Below are positions 6,703 through 16,341 of a DNA stretch of 42,897 nt, piece after piece. The notes beneath the pieces are model-generated. The model did no database searches. It was not told the DNA's origin and worked only from the letters and a program-made list of their open reading frames with translations. This stretch comes from Candidatus Woesearchaeota archaeon CG10_big_fil_rev_8_21_14_0_10_33_12 (GTDB taxonomy: Archaea; Nanobdellota; Nanobdellia; Woesearchaeales; CG1-02-33-12): the NCBI GenBank assembly GCA_002762865.1, contig PCYE01000025.1, forward strand, positions 1-42,897. Reading direction: 5' to 3'. The first letter of the stretch is position 1; each line of letters begins with the position of its first letter. Position numbers and translations under genes: made by a program.

Positions 6703-7077
6703 ATGTTAATTAAAAAAAGAATTATTATTGGATGCAGAGAGCCGGTAATTCTTACCCTAGGGAACAAGAAAAAAGAATTTATTGCAAGGATTGATACTGG
6801 TGCCAGGACAAGCTCATTGGATATGCAGCTTGCTGTTGAACTGTCACATTCTAAAATACTCAAAACAAGAGTGATCAAATCTGCTAGTGGGATTGGATTA
6901 AGGCCGATTATAGAAGTTACTATAATGCTTGCAGGTAAAAAAATTATATCAAATTTTACCCTTGCAGACAGGTCACGTATGAAATACAAAATATTAATAG
7001 GAAGGAACATCATTCGCAAGCAAAAATTTTTAATAGACCCCTTAAAAAAACTGCATAAAAAACCAATAGCAATATAA
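6703..7077 (+). CDS. RimB-like retropepsin-fold protease (ATP-dependent zinc protease family)
   Basis: A 124-residue protein. The segment ARIDTGARTSSLDMQ has the aspartyl-protease signature D-T-G at residue 31 in the form found in the family annotated as ATP-dependent zinc protease (PF05618), a single-domain retropepsin-like fold. Members are typically encoded beside RimK-type ATP-grasp ligases and are thought to trim what the ligase adds. The second half (FTLADRSRMKYKILIGRNII) matches the family's beta-hairpin and GRN segment. A strong AGGAG ribosome-binding sequence precedes ATG 6703. The stop codon shares one base with the ATG of the following RimK-like gene, so the two are co-transcribed. 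Confidence 0.85.
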   Translation: MLIKKRIIIGCREPVILTLGNKKKEFIARIDTGARTSSLDMQLAVELSHSKILKTRVIKSASGIGLRPIIEVTIMLAGKKIISNFTLADRSRMKYKILIGRNIIRKQKFLIDPLKKLHKKPIAI

Positions 7078-8174
7078 TGAAAGCAGCAATAATAAGCCTG
7101 GAAAGTGAAAGTTCAAGATGGACAGTAACAGCCATGCAAAACTATTTTGACAATGTGGATAATATAAACCTCAAGGAAATTGAAGTGCACTCATTAAAAA
7201 ATAAAATAGAAATTTTGCATAATGGAAAGCCGCTGGGAAAATATGATTGTATTTATGTAAAGGGCTCTTTTAGATATGCATTAATCTTAACAGCAATAAC
7301 CTCTGCTTTGTTTGACAAAACATATATGCCGATAGCCCCAGAATCCTTTGACATAGTCCATGATAAGTTTCTTACGCAGTTGGTTCTGCAAAAGCATAAT
7401 ATTCCTATGCCTGATTCTTATTTTTCTCCAACACTTAATGCTGCAAAAAAGATATTAAAAAAAATCAACTATCCGATTATAATAAAGCTTCCCAAAGGCA
7501 CTGGCGGCAAGGGAGTTATGTTTGCTGACTCTTTCCCAGCTGCAAGCTCTATGCTTGATGCAATAGGGCCATTAAAGCTTCAGGTTGTTATACAGGAATA
7601 TATGGAAACAAACAGCACAGACACAAGGGCAATAGTGGTTGGAGATAAGGTTGTTGCAAGCTATCAGAGAAAAGCAGCAGAGGGAGAAAAAAGGGCTAAT
7701 ATCCATATGGGGGGTGTTGGTATAAAATGCATCTTAGATGAAAAAACAAAAAAAGTTGCTGTAAAAACAGCAAAAGCGCTTAAATCAGACATATGTGCTG
7801 TGGATATACTTGAAACTCCGCTTGGACCCTTTGTAATAGAAGCAAACATCTCACCCGGGCTGCAGGGTGTAACAAAATACACAGGAATAGATGTTGCAGA
7901 TATTATTGCTAAATTCTTATATAAAAAAGCAAATGAATTCAAGGATAAGGGCAAGACTAAGGATACCTCTAAGATATTTGCGGACCTTGGGATAAAAGCT
8001 GCATCAGATGAGATAAAGGAAATAATAACAAATGTAGACTTCAGGGGAGATAGAATTCTCCTGCCAGAGCTAATTACAAAAATAACCAAGTTTGATGAAA
8101 AAGATGAGCTGTCTATAAAGGCTGATAAGGGCAGGTTAAACATAGAGAAAATAAAAAAAGAAGAAAACAAATAA
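7077..8174 (+). CDS. RimK-type ATP-grasp ligase with AbrB-like C-terminal segment
   Basis: A 365-residue protein. Residues 1 to about 290 form a RimK-type ATP-grasp enzyme: the ATP-binding loop KLPKGTGGKGV, the strand VVIQEYMETNSTDTRAIVVG and the metal-binding end VIEANISPGLQG. RimK ligases add amino acids, often glutamate, to proteins or small molecules. The last 40 or so residues (about 320-358) have the pattern of a SpoVT/AbrB swapped-hairpin: a GDRILLPELITK strand, then FDEKDELSIKADKGRLNIEK. This would be an unusual tail for the family. The gene overlaps the RimB-like gene by 1 nt, and dph6 follows 9 nt later, so these are likely one transcript. The substrate is unknown. Confidence 0.85.
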   Translation: MKAAIISLESESSRWTVTAMQNYFDNVDNINLKEIEVHSLKNKIEILHNGKPLGKYDCIYVKGSFRYALILTAITSALFDKTYMPIAPESFDIVHDKFLTQLVLQKHNIPMPDSYFSPTLNAAKKILKKINYPIIIKLPKGTGGKGVMFADSFPAASSMLDAIGPLKLQVVIQEYMETNSTDTRAIVVGDKVVASYQRKAAEGEKRANIHMGGVGIKCILDEKTKKVAVKTAKALKSDICAVDILETPLGPFVIEANISPGLQGVTKYTGIDVADIIAKFLYKKANEFKDKGKTKDTSKIFADLGIKAASDEIKEIITNVDFRGDRILLPELITKITKFDEKDELSIKADKGRLNIEKIKKEENK

Positions 8175-8182
8175 TAGATCAA

Positions 8183-8869
8183 ATGAGGATTGCATCGTTA
8201 TTTTCTGGCGGAAAAGATAGTGTTTTTGCAGTATATAAAGCAGTGCAAGCAGGTTATGAGGTTGTTTGCTTAATAACAATAAAATCAAAAAGAACTGATT
8301 CTTATATGTTTCACATACCAAACATTGAATTAGCTAAATTGCAGGCAGAGACATTAGAGATTCCTATAATCTATATGAATTCTTCTGGTGTTAAGGAAAA
8401 AGAGCTTGAGGACCTAAAAAAAGCAATTAAAAGAGCAAAAGAGAAATATAATATACAGGGAATTGTATCTGGCGCTCTTGCATCAAATTATCAGGCAGAA
8501 AGAGTAAAAAAAATCTGCGATGAATTAAGCCTCAGGTCAATAAACCCTCTGTGGGGAATTGATGAAGAGCAGTATCTTAAGGATTTGATTAAAGCAAAGT
8601 TTAATGCCATAATAACAGGCATTGCAGCAGACGGCTTAAACAAGGGCTGGCTTGGAAGAAAAATTGATACTAACTGCATTGCTGATTTGAAAAAACTGCA
8701 TGAAAAAAACAAAATCCATATTGCTGCAGAGGGCGGCGAATACGAGACATTTGTCCTGGACTGCCCCATGTTCAAAAGCAAGATTAAGATAAAAGACTCC
8801 AGTATAATAATGGAGAATGAATGCACTGGCCAGTATACAATTAAGGCAGCAGAACTTGTTAGAAAGTAA
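8183..8869 (+). CDS. dph6: Diphthine-ammonia ligase (Dph6)
   Basis: A 228-residue ATP-pyrophosphatase-fold enzyme. SGGKDS at residues 8-13 is the ATP-binding PP-loop, and AAEGGEYETFVLDCPMFK near residues 180-200 is the signature of the Dph6/DUF71 family. It performs the last step of diphthamide synthesis, amidating diphthine on elongation factor 2. The length matches archaeal members, which lack the C-terminal domains of the yeast enzyme. It lies 9 nt after the RimK-like gene. No other diphthamide gene is in the window. The 235 nt that follow hold no clear gene, only a 16-bp palindrome. Confidence 0.93.
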   Translation: MRIASLFSGGKDSVFAVYKAVQAGYEVVCLITIKSKRTDSYMFHIPNIELAKLQAETLEIPIIYMNSSGVKEKELEDLKKAIKRAKEKYNIQGIVSGALASNYQAERVKKICDELSLRSINPLWGIDEEQYLKDLIKAKFNAIITGIAADGLNKGWLGRKIDTNCIADLKKLHEKNKIHIAAEGGEYETFVLDCPMFKSKIKIKDSSIIMENECTGQYTIKAAELVRK

Positions 8870-8936
8870 TATACTAAAAGGTATATTAATATATTTAAAG
8901 CAATATTAATTAAGGAAAAATTAAAACCTGCTGAAA

Positions 8937-8952
8937 TGCCAGAATTCTGGCA
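8937..8952. other. 16-bp perfect palindrome between dph6 and gyrB
   Basis: TGCCAGAATTCTGGCA is self-complementary over all 16 bases. It lies 67 nt after the dph6 stop and 152 nt before gyrB. It could be a dimeric repressor site or a 6-bp hairpin with loop AATT. A TATA-like AT-rich stretch lies upstream at about 8880-8900. The rest of 8870-9104 shows no convincing gene. Confidence 0.4.
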
Positions 8953-9086
8953 GTACAGACCTTGTATTGCCATTTTAAAAACGAAAAATATATAAAGAAC
9001 ACTATCTTCTTTTTTCATATAATTAAATGGCTATATCTCTTGTTAAAATAGTTGATTTTAGCTAATAAAAGTATTAAAGAAACTAG

Positions 9087-10997
<1,911 letters not shown>

Positions 10998-11001
10998 AAT
11001 C

Positions 11002-11286
11002 TTAAGAATCATCTTTTTTATGTAAATCTTCCTCAAATTTTTCTGCGCATTCCTCTGAACAAAACCTATAGATTGTATTGTCTATCTCTTTTTCAATAAT
11101 AGATTCAGGGCCCATTAAAACTTTTCCACAGCGTCTGCATTTCGCTCCCTGCCCATCATCTTCTGCCCCTTCCATAAAGCCCTGCTCCCAAGGCTCCATT
11201 GCATCATCTTCTACAAGAGAGTCTCTACCTTCTTCAGAATAGACTCTTTCAATGTCTTCTGATTCAGCTGTTTCATCTTTTTTCAT
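11002..11286 (-). CDS. Small acidic protein with a C4 zinc site
   Basis: A 94-residue protein. The N-terminal half is strongly acidic and probably disordered. The C-terminal half has four cysteines, C50-x2-C53 and C76-x3-C80, in the arrangement CRRCGKVL followed by YRFCSEECAEKFE. This is the pattern of a TRASH/MYM-type zinc knuckle, which binds metal or mediates protein contacts. The precise role is unknown. The start is supported by an AGAGGT ribosome-binding sequence and a TATA-like ATATATAAAC further upstream (about 11318-11327). It is convergent with gyrB (4 nt between stops) and divergent from S3Ae. Confidence 0.7.
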   Translation of the reverse strand: MKKDETAESEDIERVYSEEGRDSLVEDDAMEPWEQGFMEGAEDDGQGAKCRRCGKVLMGPESIIEKEIDNTIYRFCSEECAEKFEEDLHKKDDS

Positions 11287-11347
11287 ATCATACCTCTAAC
11301 AGATTATAATAAAAACAGTTTATATATTAAGTTTTTGGTTTTTGGTA

Positions 11348-11363
11348 CGAAAGCTTTATAAAC
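11348..11363 (+). promoter_or_regulatory. S3Ae promoter (CGAAAG-TATA)
   Basis: CGAAAGCTTTATAAAC combines a CGAAA-type transcription factor B recognition element with a TATA box, 40-55 nt before the S3Ae ATG. Nearly the same sequence occurs before at least three other genes in the window (33117-33132 minus strand, 35754-35769, 3645-3660), so it looks like the standard strong promoter of this genome. Confidence 0.65.
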
Positions 11364-11402
11364 AATCCATTTTTCCTCTCTAGAGTATAAAGGGTTTATA
11401 AT

Positions 11403-12179
11403 ATGGCAAAAGAAAAATTAGTATTAAAAGCATCAAAAATAAAGAAGAAATGGTACCAGATTCTGGCTCCAAAGGAGTTTAATGAAAATTTAATAGGTGA
11501 AACACCTTCTTTAGATCCAAGGCTTCTTATTGGCAAGGTTATAAGAATTAACCTAATGAACCTTACAAAGGATATTAAAAAACAGAACATTAACATAAGA
11601 TTTAAGATAATAGGATTAATTGAAAACAAGGCACAGACAGAGGTTATAGGATATCAAATCATACCTGCATTCATTAAAAGAATAATAAAGAAAGACAGGA
11701 GTAATCTCCATGATTCTTTTGTCTGTGAAACCTCTGATGGAAAGCGTGTAAGGTTAAAAACCTTGATAATAACAATACGCAAAACAAAAGGGGCTGTTAC
11801 TACTTCTTTAACCAATTCAATGAAAGTTAATTTAAAAGATTATGTTAAAAAAATCAGCTATAAAGAACTTATCAACGAATTGATATCTTACAAATTACAA
11901 ATTAATCTGAAGAATTCCTTAAAAAGCATATACCCTTTAAGGAACTGCGAAATAAAAGAAATGATTTTAGAGGCTGAAAAAAAGATTATTGGTAAAAAAG
12001 AAGAGAAAGAAAAAGTTGAAGTTAAAGAAGAAAGCAGTGAAGCAGAAGAAAAGAAACCAGATAAACCTCAAGTTGAAGAGAAGAAAGAGGAAACAAAACC
12101 AAAAAAAGAGAAAGTAAAAAAAGAAGTTAATCAAGATAATTCTAATAAGGAAGAAAACTCTAAAAACACACAAGAATAA
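11403..12179 (+). CDS. rps3ae: Ribosomal protein S3Ae (eS1)
   Basis: A 258-residue protein. The N-terminal 190 residues match archaeal S3Ae: KIKKKWYQILAPKEFNE, then LIGKVIRINLMNLTKDI, VRLKTLIITIRKTKGAVTTSL and the later IYPLRNCEIKEM. It is a small-subunit protein at the mRNA exit region shared by archaea and eukaryotes. The last 60 residues are almost only Lys and Glu with some Pro, a disordered charged tail longer than in most archaeal homologues. A ferredoxin gene starts 10 nt after its stop, so the two are likely co-transcribed. Confidence 0.95.
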   Translation: MAKEKLVLKASKIKKKWYQILAPKEFNENLIGETPSLDPRLLIGKVIRINLMNLTKDIKKQNINIRFKIIGLIENKAQTEVIGYQIIPAFIKRIIKKDRSNLHDSFVCETSDGKRVRLKTLIITIRKTKGAVTTSLTNSMKVNLKDYVKKISYKELINELISYKLQINLKNSLKSIYPLRNCEIKEMILEAEKKIIGKKEEKEKVEVKEESSEAEEKKPDKPQVEEKKEETKPKKEKVKKEVNQDNSNKEENSKNTQE

Positions 12180-12189
12180 GGTGATGAAT

Positions 12190-12372
12190 ATGGCAAAACC
12201 AGTTATTGATTATAAAAAATGCACAAATTGCGGCAATTGCATTGATATCTGCCCTATGCAGGTCTTTGCAAAAGAAGATGATAAAGTTGTTGTTAAAAAG
12301 CCAGAAGAATGCATTGGATGCAGGGCCTGTGAAGTCCAGTGCCCAAAAGGGGCCATTAAAGTGGTTGATTAA
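12190..12372 (+). CDS. 2[4Fe-4S] ferredoxin
   Basis: A 60-residue protein starting MAKPVIDYKKC. Two cysteine clusters, CTNCGNCIDICP and CIGCRACEVQCP, each give C-x2-C-x2-C-x3-C-P, the classic bacterial-type ferredoxin holding two [4Fe-4S] clusters for low-potential electron transfer. The clostridial-type length and the absence of extra domains fit a soluble carrier. The frame is open from GTG 12181, but GGTGA at 12180-12184 is a ribosome-binding site for ATG 12190. A possible client in the window is the radical SAM enzyme at 20887, but nothing links them directly. Confidence 0.95.
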   Translation: MAKPVIDYKKCTNCGNCIDICPMQVFAKEDDKVVVKKPEECIGCRACEVQCPKGAIKVVD

Positions 12373-12455
12373 TGATTTTTCTTATAATTTTGTTTTTTCT
12401 AAGTTTTTAGTAAGGTTTTTATATATCAAAACCTAAGAATTGATAGTGGGTATTT

Positions 12456-13616
12456 ATGAATATACAATATAATTTAAAACCAAAAGATAAGCGAAGAGAT
12501 AAACCATTTATTCCAGAAAAAATACTCCCATTTGGTAAATTGCGAACAGACCATATGTTTCTTATGAATTATATTGGGGGAGAGTGGAAAAATCCAAGGA
12601 TTACTCCTTATGGTAACCTTAACATTATGCCAGGTGCAATTGTATTACATTATGGTCAGGCAATATTTGAAGGTGCAAAAGCATTTGAACATGAAGATGG
12701 AAATATTTACACTTTCAGGCTTGATAAAAATGCAAATCGCTTAAATGAATCTGCGAAAATTATGTGTATGCCCAAGATTCCAATAGAAGACCAGATAGAA
12801 GCAGTTCATGCATTAATTGATGTAGAAAGATTATGGTTTCCGAAAAAACAGAAAGGTGCATCAATTTACATAAGGCCATTTATGGTTGGAATAGATGACT
12901 GCTTAGGTGTCCATCCAAGCAAGGAATATACTTTCTGTGTAATGCTCTCACCAAGCGGCCCTTACTATAAAGATGGATTTAATAAGCCAATAAATCTTTT
13001 AATCACAAAGAAGTACCACCGGGCAGCCCCAGGGGGAACAGGAGCTGCAAAAGCAGCTGGAAACTATGGTGCCTCATTAATGGCAGGAGAAATTGCAACT
13101 AAATTTGGAACAAAGCAGGTATTATACCTTAACACAAAAAATACTCTTCTGGAAGAAGCAGGAGCAATGAATCATTATCATATTGAGAATGGAACAATTT
13201 TGATACCAAAATTCAATGATACAATACTGCGCTCCATAACTTCACAATCAGTTATGGAATTAAGCAATCAATTAGGAGTTAGTGTTAAGCAGAAAGAATT
13301 AAGGCTTGAGGACTTTCTGATGGGGATTATAGATGGAAGAATTAGTGAAGCTGGTGGATTAGGAACTGCAGCAGTGATATCCCCTGTTGGAACATATAGA
13401 ATATTGAAAGATGAGTTAATTGGTGATTGTACATTAGATTCAATATTAAACAACAAATTATCTAAAGATGAGTTAGCAAAGCTTTGCACGGATATTAAGG
13501 TTGGAGATGGAGAAATTGGTAATATTTCACTGAAAGTTTATGAGATGTATACTAACATTCAGACTGGGAATCTTCCTGCTCCAGACGGCTGGCTACGTAA
13601 GGTTGAACATCAATAA
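12456..13616 (+). CDS. ilvE: Branched-chain amino acid aminotransferase
   Basis: A 386-residue fold-type IV PLP enzyme. The early motif LHYGQAIFEGAKAFE, the arginine of YIRPFMVG, the PLP lysine in GTGAAKAAGNYGASL and the later LRSITSQSVMEL and GRISEAGGLGTAAVISP segments are those of the long (eukaryote-like) branched-chain aminotransferases. The enzyme interconverts valine, leucine and isoleucine with their 2-oxo acids, using glutamate. It has its own promoter (TATA around 12415-12426) and a GTGGGT sequence before the ATG. It is the last gene before the attachment-site repeat at 13649, so it is probably chromosomal rather than part of the element. Confidence 0.93.
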   Translation: MNIQYNLKPKDKRRDKPFIPEKILPFGKLRTDHMFLMNYIGGEWKNPRITPYGNLNIMPGAIVLHYGQAIFEGAKAFEHEDGNIYTFRLDKNANRLNESAKIMCMPKIPIEDQIEAVHALIDVERLWFPKKQKGASIYIRPFMVGIDDCLGVHPSKEYTFCVMLSPSGPYYKDGFNKPINLLITKKYHRAAPGGTGAAKAAGNYGASLMAGEIATKFGTKQVLYLNTKNTLLEEAGAMNHYHIENGTILIPKFNDTILRSITSQSVMELSNQLGVSVKQKELRLEDFLMGIIDGRISEAGGLGTAAVISPVGTYRILKDELIGDCTLDSILNNKLSKDELAKLCTDIKVGDGEIGNISLKVYEMYTNIQTGNLPAPDGWLRKVEHQ

Positions 13617-13648
13617 AATAAATTCTAAATAAAATAATAGTATGCAAA

Positions 13649-13664
13649 TAGCCCCGCACGGATT
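13649..13664. repeat. Left attachment-site repeat (tRNA-Gln 3' end copy)
   Basis: TAGCCCCGCACGGATT is identical, in the same orientation, to the 3' end of the tRNA-Gln gene at 24922-24937. Identity stops inside the T-loop, and no other part of a tRNA is present here. That is the expected left boundary of an element inserted at a tRNA 3' end. The remaining 13665-13748 shows no gene. Confidence 0.75.
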
Positions 13665-13748
13665 AGGTACCTTCTATGGCCACTTTTTGGGACTACTTGT
13701 TCTCGATGTATCGTTTCACTCTTTAGATAGAACTTAACTCGCCTAGTA

Positions 13749-14252
13749 TTATGAGCAAGATGAATCAAAAAGGCCTATATTTTTAGCATATTCCTTCTCA
13801 AATCCTTTTTTCTTAGCATATTCATATGATAATATCTTACAAGTATTTTCTTCTGGACCAAAATCAATCATGTCGGGTAAAATTTTTTTAAAATTAGTTT
13901 TATCCCATTCTCTAAGAGAAAATTTTCGATGTATAAATTCGTGAATGAATTCACACATGATATACTCTTTAGGTATTCCTTTTTTTATTGCAATCATATT
14001 TATTTTAGACAAATAGTTAGCATATCTTTGTGGCTTTGTTAAATTGAGTATAGAAGGGGGTAAATTATCAAGACTTAAACCAGCTTTTCGTATTTCTATG
14101 TTTATTTCTGAGATTTCATATTCAAAATATTCAAATGAATCAGAATCTACTTTTAGAATTTCTTTTGCATTACTATCTAAGATTATTGTTTTTCTATTTT
14201 TTTTAAGATATTCTAATATTATTTGTTCAACTTTTTCATGATTTTTATTCAT
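13749..14252 (-). CDS. HExxH-motif protein (possible zinc peptidase)
   Basis: A 167-residue protein. The segment YIMCEFIHEFIHRKFSL holds HEFIH, an HExxH zinc-binding motif embedded in a helix, with acidic residues further on (DFGPEENTCKI) that could supply the third ligand. The fold may be like the small ImmA/IrrE-type or other gluzincin-like peptidases, but no family is confidently recognised. A GGTGG ribosome-binding sequence precedes the ATG. It begins 30 nt after the stop of the HEPN-like gene at 14283-14741, so the two probably form one transcript. It is the gene nearest the left attachment site. Confidence 0.55.
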   Translation of the reverse strand: MNKNHEKVEQIILEYLKKNRKTIILDSNAKEILKVDSDSFEYFEYEISEINIEIRKAGLSLDNLPPSILNLTKPQRYANYLSKINMIAIKKGIPKEYIMCEFIHEFIHRKFSLREWDKTNFKKILPDMIDFGPEENTCKILSYEYAKKKGFEKEYAKNIGLFDSSCS

Positions 14253-14282
14253 TGACTTACCACCATGGTATAACTCATACTG

Positions 14283-14741
14283 CTATCGTTTCATATGAAT
14301 TTTTATCTTTTTTTCCATTTCTGTTTTTATGTTCATGCCCCTATGATATTGTTCTTCAAAATCAGTCCTTTTGTACTCCCAATACTTTAGAAGATTATGG
14401 GTAAACACAATCCTTTTTATATTGTATTCAAGGAGTTTATCACTCAAGTCATTACTGATAAATCCCTTTTGTAAACAATCCATAATCAGAGTGTGGTGTC
14501 TATAGCTCTTTTCCCATATCTTGTCAACGTTTGGAGTGCAAGTTAAATGATTCTTACCATATTCTATTGTGTAAATGCATTTGAGGTATATTTCGATGAT
14601 GCTGTTTAAGATTGAAAACGCTTCCAACAAAAAACCATAGTTGTATGCTTTCATGATATGGTCATCCACAGTGGAAGCTGATAATAATTCAATATCCTTT
14701 TTAATACAACTGTTGGAATTAATTGAGTTTTCAGATACCAT
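14283..14741 (-). CDS. HEPN-like helical protein
   Basis: A 152-residue, mainly helical protein. It contains a central helix (GFLLEAFSILNSIIEIYLKCIY) and, later, NIKRIVFTHNLLKYWEYK, where R-x4-H fits the catalytic motif (R-x4-6-H) of HEPN RNases. HEPN proteins include toxins and defence-system RNases. The fold call is tentative because the sequence around the motif is atypical. It is followed 30 nt later by the HExxH protein, which could be its functional partner. A TATA-like stretch (TTATATATA, minus strand near 14785) and a GGTAAT sequence precede the ATG. Confidence 0.45.
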   Translation of the reverse strand: MVSENSINSNSCIKKDIELLSASTVDDHIMKAYNYGFLLEAFSILNSIIEIYLKCIYTIEYGKNHLTCTPNVDKIWEKSYRHHTLIMDCLQKGFISNDLSDKLLEYNIKRIVFTHNLLKYWEYKRTDFEEQYHRGMNIKTEMEKKIKIHMKR

Positions 14742-14862
14742 AATTCATTACCTAACTTAAACTATGTTTTATTAAAGTATATATATAAATTTACTCTTTT
14801 TATCGCCAAAAAAATCATATGCCTCAATCGGTAATAGATAGTTTTTGTTAGTTTTTAGGGGA

Positions 14863-15807
14863 TTATAAAGAATTATCAAGCATATTATTAAAAAAATCCT
14901 TATTTGAAAATATTGCTTTTTGAAATATCTCAACTAATACATAATTTCTTGCCATTATTGCAGTAAGAGCTTTTAATAAAATCACCGTTCTTGTTTCGTC
15001 AACTTGGTCTAAAGTGTATTTGTCTCTTTCTTCATAAGTACAGTGGCATATATCATTTCTTAGTTTATTATATGGAGAATCCCATAACAAAGGGAATTCT
15101 TTTTGAAAGTAATCATAAATTTCCTTATTATTTTTAATATCTTTAAAAGGGGTACCAGTTAATAGTCTATAGTATTCTTCCAATATCTTAAGGTAAATTT
15201 CCATAGCATCAGAATATAACCTTAGAGAGATATATTCTTTTAATTTAATATCCAATTTTTCTTTTTTTTCATTAATCTCTCGATATTTTTCAATAGCGTT
15301 AAGAACTTGATTGATTCTTTGAGGGTCTATACCTATTTTTTCATTAAGTTTTTTATTTACTTCAGGGGTAATTTTTTTTGTAAGTTGTTTAAATGTTTCT
15401 TCTCTAAAACTAGATGAATCATTAAAATCAGGAATGTTATTTTTATCTAATCCAAATGCTTTCCATATATATCCAGGTTCTATCTTTTCTCCTTTATCTT
15501 GCTTTTCTTTTATTTTCAATAAATCTTCTTTATTAATGCCTAAAGGTTCAGCTATTGTAAAAATATCCAGTTTTTTCCTAACAATATCCTTAAATATTGG
15601 AAGATATGTTTTATAAATATGTGTTTTCTCCAATGGCTCCCCAGTTATTTTATCTTTTCCTGCATCAATGAGTTTCAAGTCCATTCCAATAAAAAGACCA
15701 AACAAAGATAAATTAAGCCCTTTTGGATTTTCTTTTAATATATCATTAAATTTCTCAACATTTTTTAATTGATCTTCTTCTGATAAATATTTTTTCATCT
15801 CATCCAT
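14863..15807 (-). CDS. HEPN-domain protein
   Basis: A 314-residue protein starting MDEMKKYLSEED. The N-terminal 180 residues are charged, helical and not recognised. The C-terminal third has YNKLRNDICHCTYEERDKY, with R-x4-H in the LRNDICH form typical of HEPN domains, preceded by a helix-rich region (AMEIYLKILEEYYRLL). An RNase or RNA-binding role is possible but not shown. The frame is open to a TTG at 15828. ATG 15807 is chosen because a TATA box (ATATTTAAAG, about 15832-15841 minus strand) lies roughly 27 nt upstream. One copy of the 51-nt repeat lies just beyond this promoter. Confidence 0.6.
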   Translation of the reverse strand: MDEMKKYLSEEDQLKNVEKFNDILKENPKGLNLSLFGLFIGMDLKLIDAGKDKITGEPLEKTHIYKTYLPIFKDIVRKKLDIFTIAEPLGINKEDLLKIKEKQDKGEKIEPGYIWKAFGLDKNNIPDFNDSSSFREETFKQLTKKITPEVNKKLNEKIGIDPQRINQVLNAIEKYREINEKKEKLDIKLKEYISLRLYSDAMEIYLKILEEYYRLLTGTPFKDIKNNKEIYDYFQKEFPLLWDSPYNKLRNDICHCTYEERDKYTLDQVDETRTVILLKALTAIMARNYVLVEIFQKAIFSNKDFFNNMLDNSL

Positions 15808-15852
15808 AATCAAACTAATGAATTTCAAACTTTAAATATATTACCAATATTA

Positions 15853-15903
15853 TTCAGAAACTCCATAAAAATGCCTTATTTTAAGACAAAAAGCTTATTA
15901 AAA
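15853..15903 (+). repeat. 51-nt intergenic repeat, copy 1
   Basis: Begins TTCAGAAACTCCATAAAA, continues ATGCCTTATTTTAAG and ends TTATTAAAA. It aligns end to end with copies at 16782 and 19159. It lies 46 nt upstream of the HEPN gene at 15807. It is the most diverged copy near its left end. Confidence 0.7.
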
Positions 15904-15917
15904 TTAAATCTTTTAAA

Positions 15918-16286
15918 TTATCTTTTTCTTTCAAAAGCTTCTCTCAAAGTAGGAATACTTTCTTGAAATTTTCTTTCTTCAGTAGCTGATGTTGTCCTTA
16001 CGTGTATATCACTTGGAAAACGTGTTTCACCACTATAAACTTTTCTATGTTCTGGGTATTTTTTTCTATAATAACCTATCATTATAAAACCAATTATCAT
16101 AAATACAATACCTAAAACCATGCTAGGATAATAAAGAAAGGAATTTGGTGCTTTTATTCCATAATTTTTTGCTGATAAAATAAATGAATAACCTAAAAAA
16201 AATGTTCCAAGTAAGATAGATATTATAAATGATGCAATAAGCTTTAATCTATTAAAAAGTTCTCTCAAATAGTTTGAAAAACTCAT
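15918..16286 (-). CDS. Membrane protein with two transmembrane helices
   Basis: A 122-residue protein. Hydrophobic segments lie at about residues 16-38 (LIASFIISILLGTFFLGYSF) and 54-72 (MVLGIVFMIIGFIMIGYY), followed by a charged soluble tail of about 50 residues (RKKYPEHRKVYS...REAFERKR). By the positive-inside rule the tail should face the cytoplasm. No family is recognised. It ends 111 nt before the HEPN gene on the same strand, with a 51-nt repeat between them, and it follows another small membrane protein (16342-16704), suggesting a membrane-associated module in the element. Confidence 0.6.
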   Translation of the reverse strand: MSFSNYLRELFNRLKLIASFIISILLGTFFLGYSFILSAKNYGIKAPNSFLYYPSMVLGIVFMIIGFIMIGYYRKKYPEHRKVYSGETRFPSDIHVRTTSATEERKFQESIPTLREAFERKR

Positions 16287-16341
16287 TATATTAAATTAAT
16301 TGGTTTATAAGTATAAAAATCTTACTATATTTTATTTTTTG

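Noticed and set aside
7664-8182. 172-residue minus-strand frame opposite the RimK-like gene
   Set aside because: Its composition (Ser/Phe/Ile runs) is that of an antisense reading of a Lys/Glu-rich gene, and the sense gene has clear domains.
8937-8952. Palindrome as an intrinsic terminator of dph6
   Set aside because: No T-run follows, and archaeal termination usually depends on T-runs, not hairpins.
8935-8993. 19-residue frame MPEFWQYRPCIAILKTKNI covering the palindrome
   Set aside because: There is no ribosome-binding site, no well-placed TATA box and no operon context. It is shorter than can be supported.
13649-13664. Degenerate tRNA pseudogene
   Set aside because: Only the last 16 bases match tRNA-Gln, ending sharply, with no anticodon or D-arm remnant. 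An attachment-site copy explains this better.
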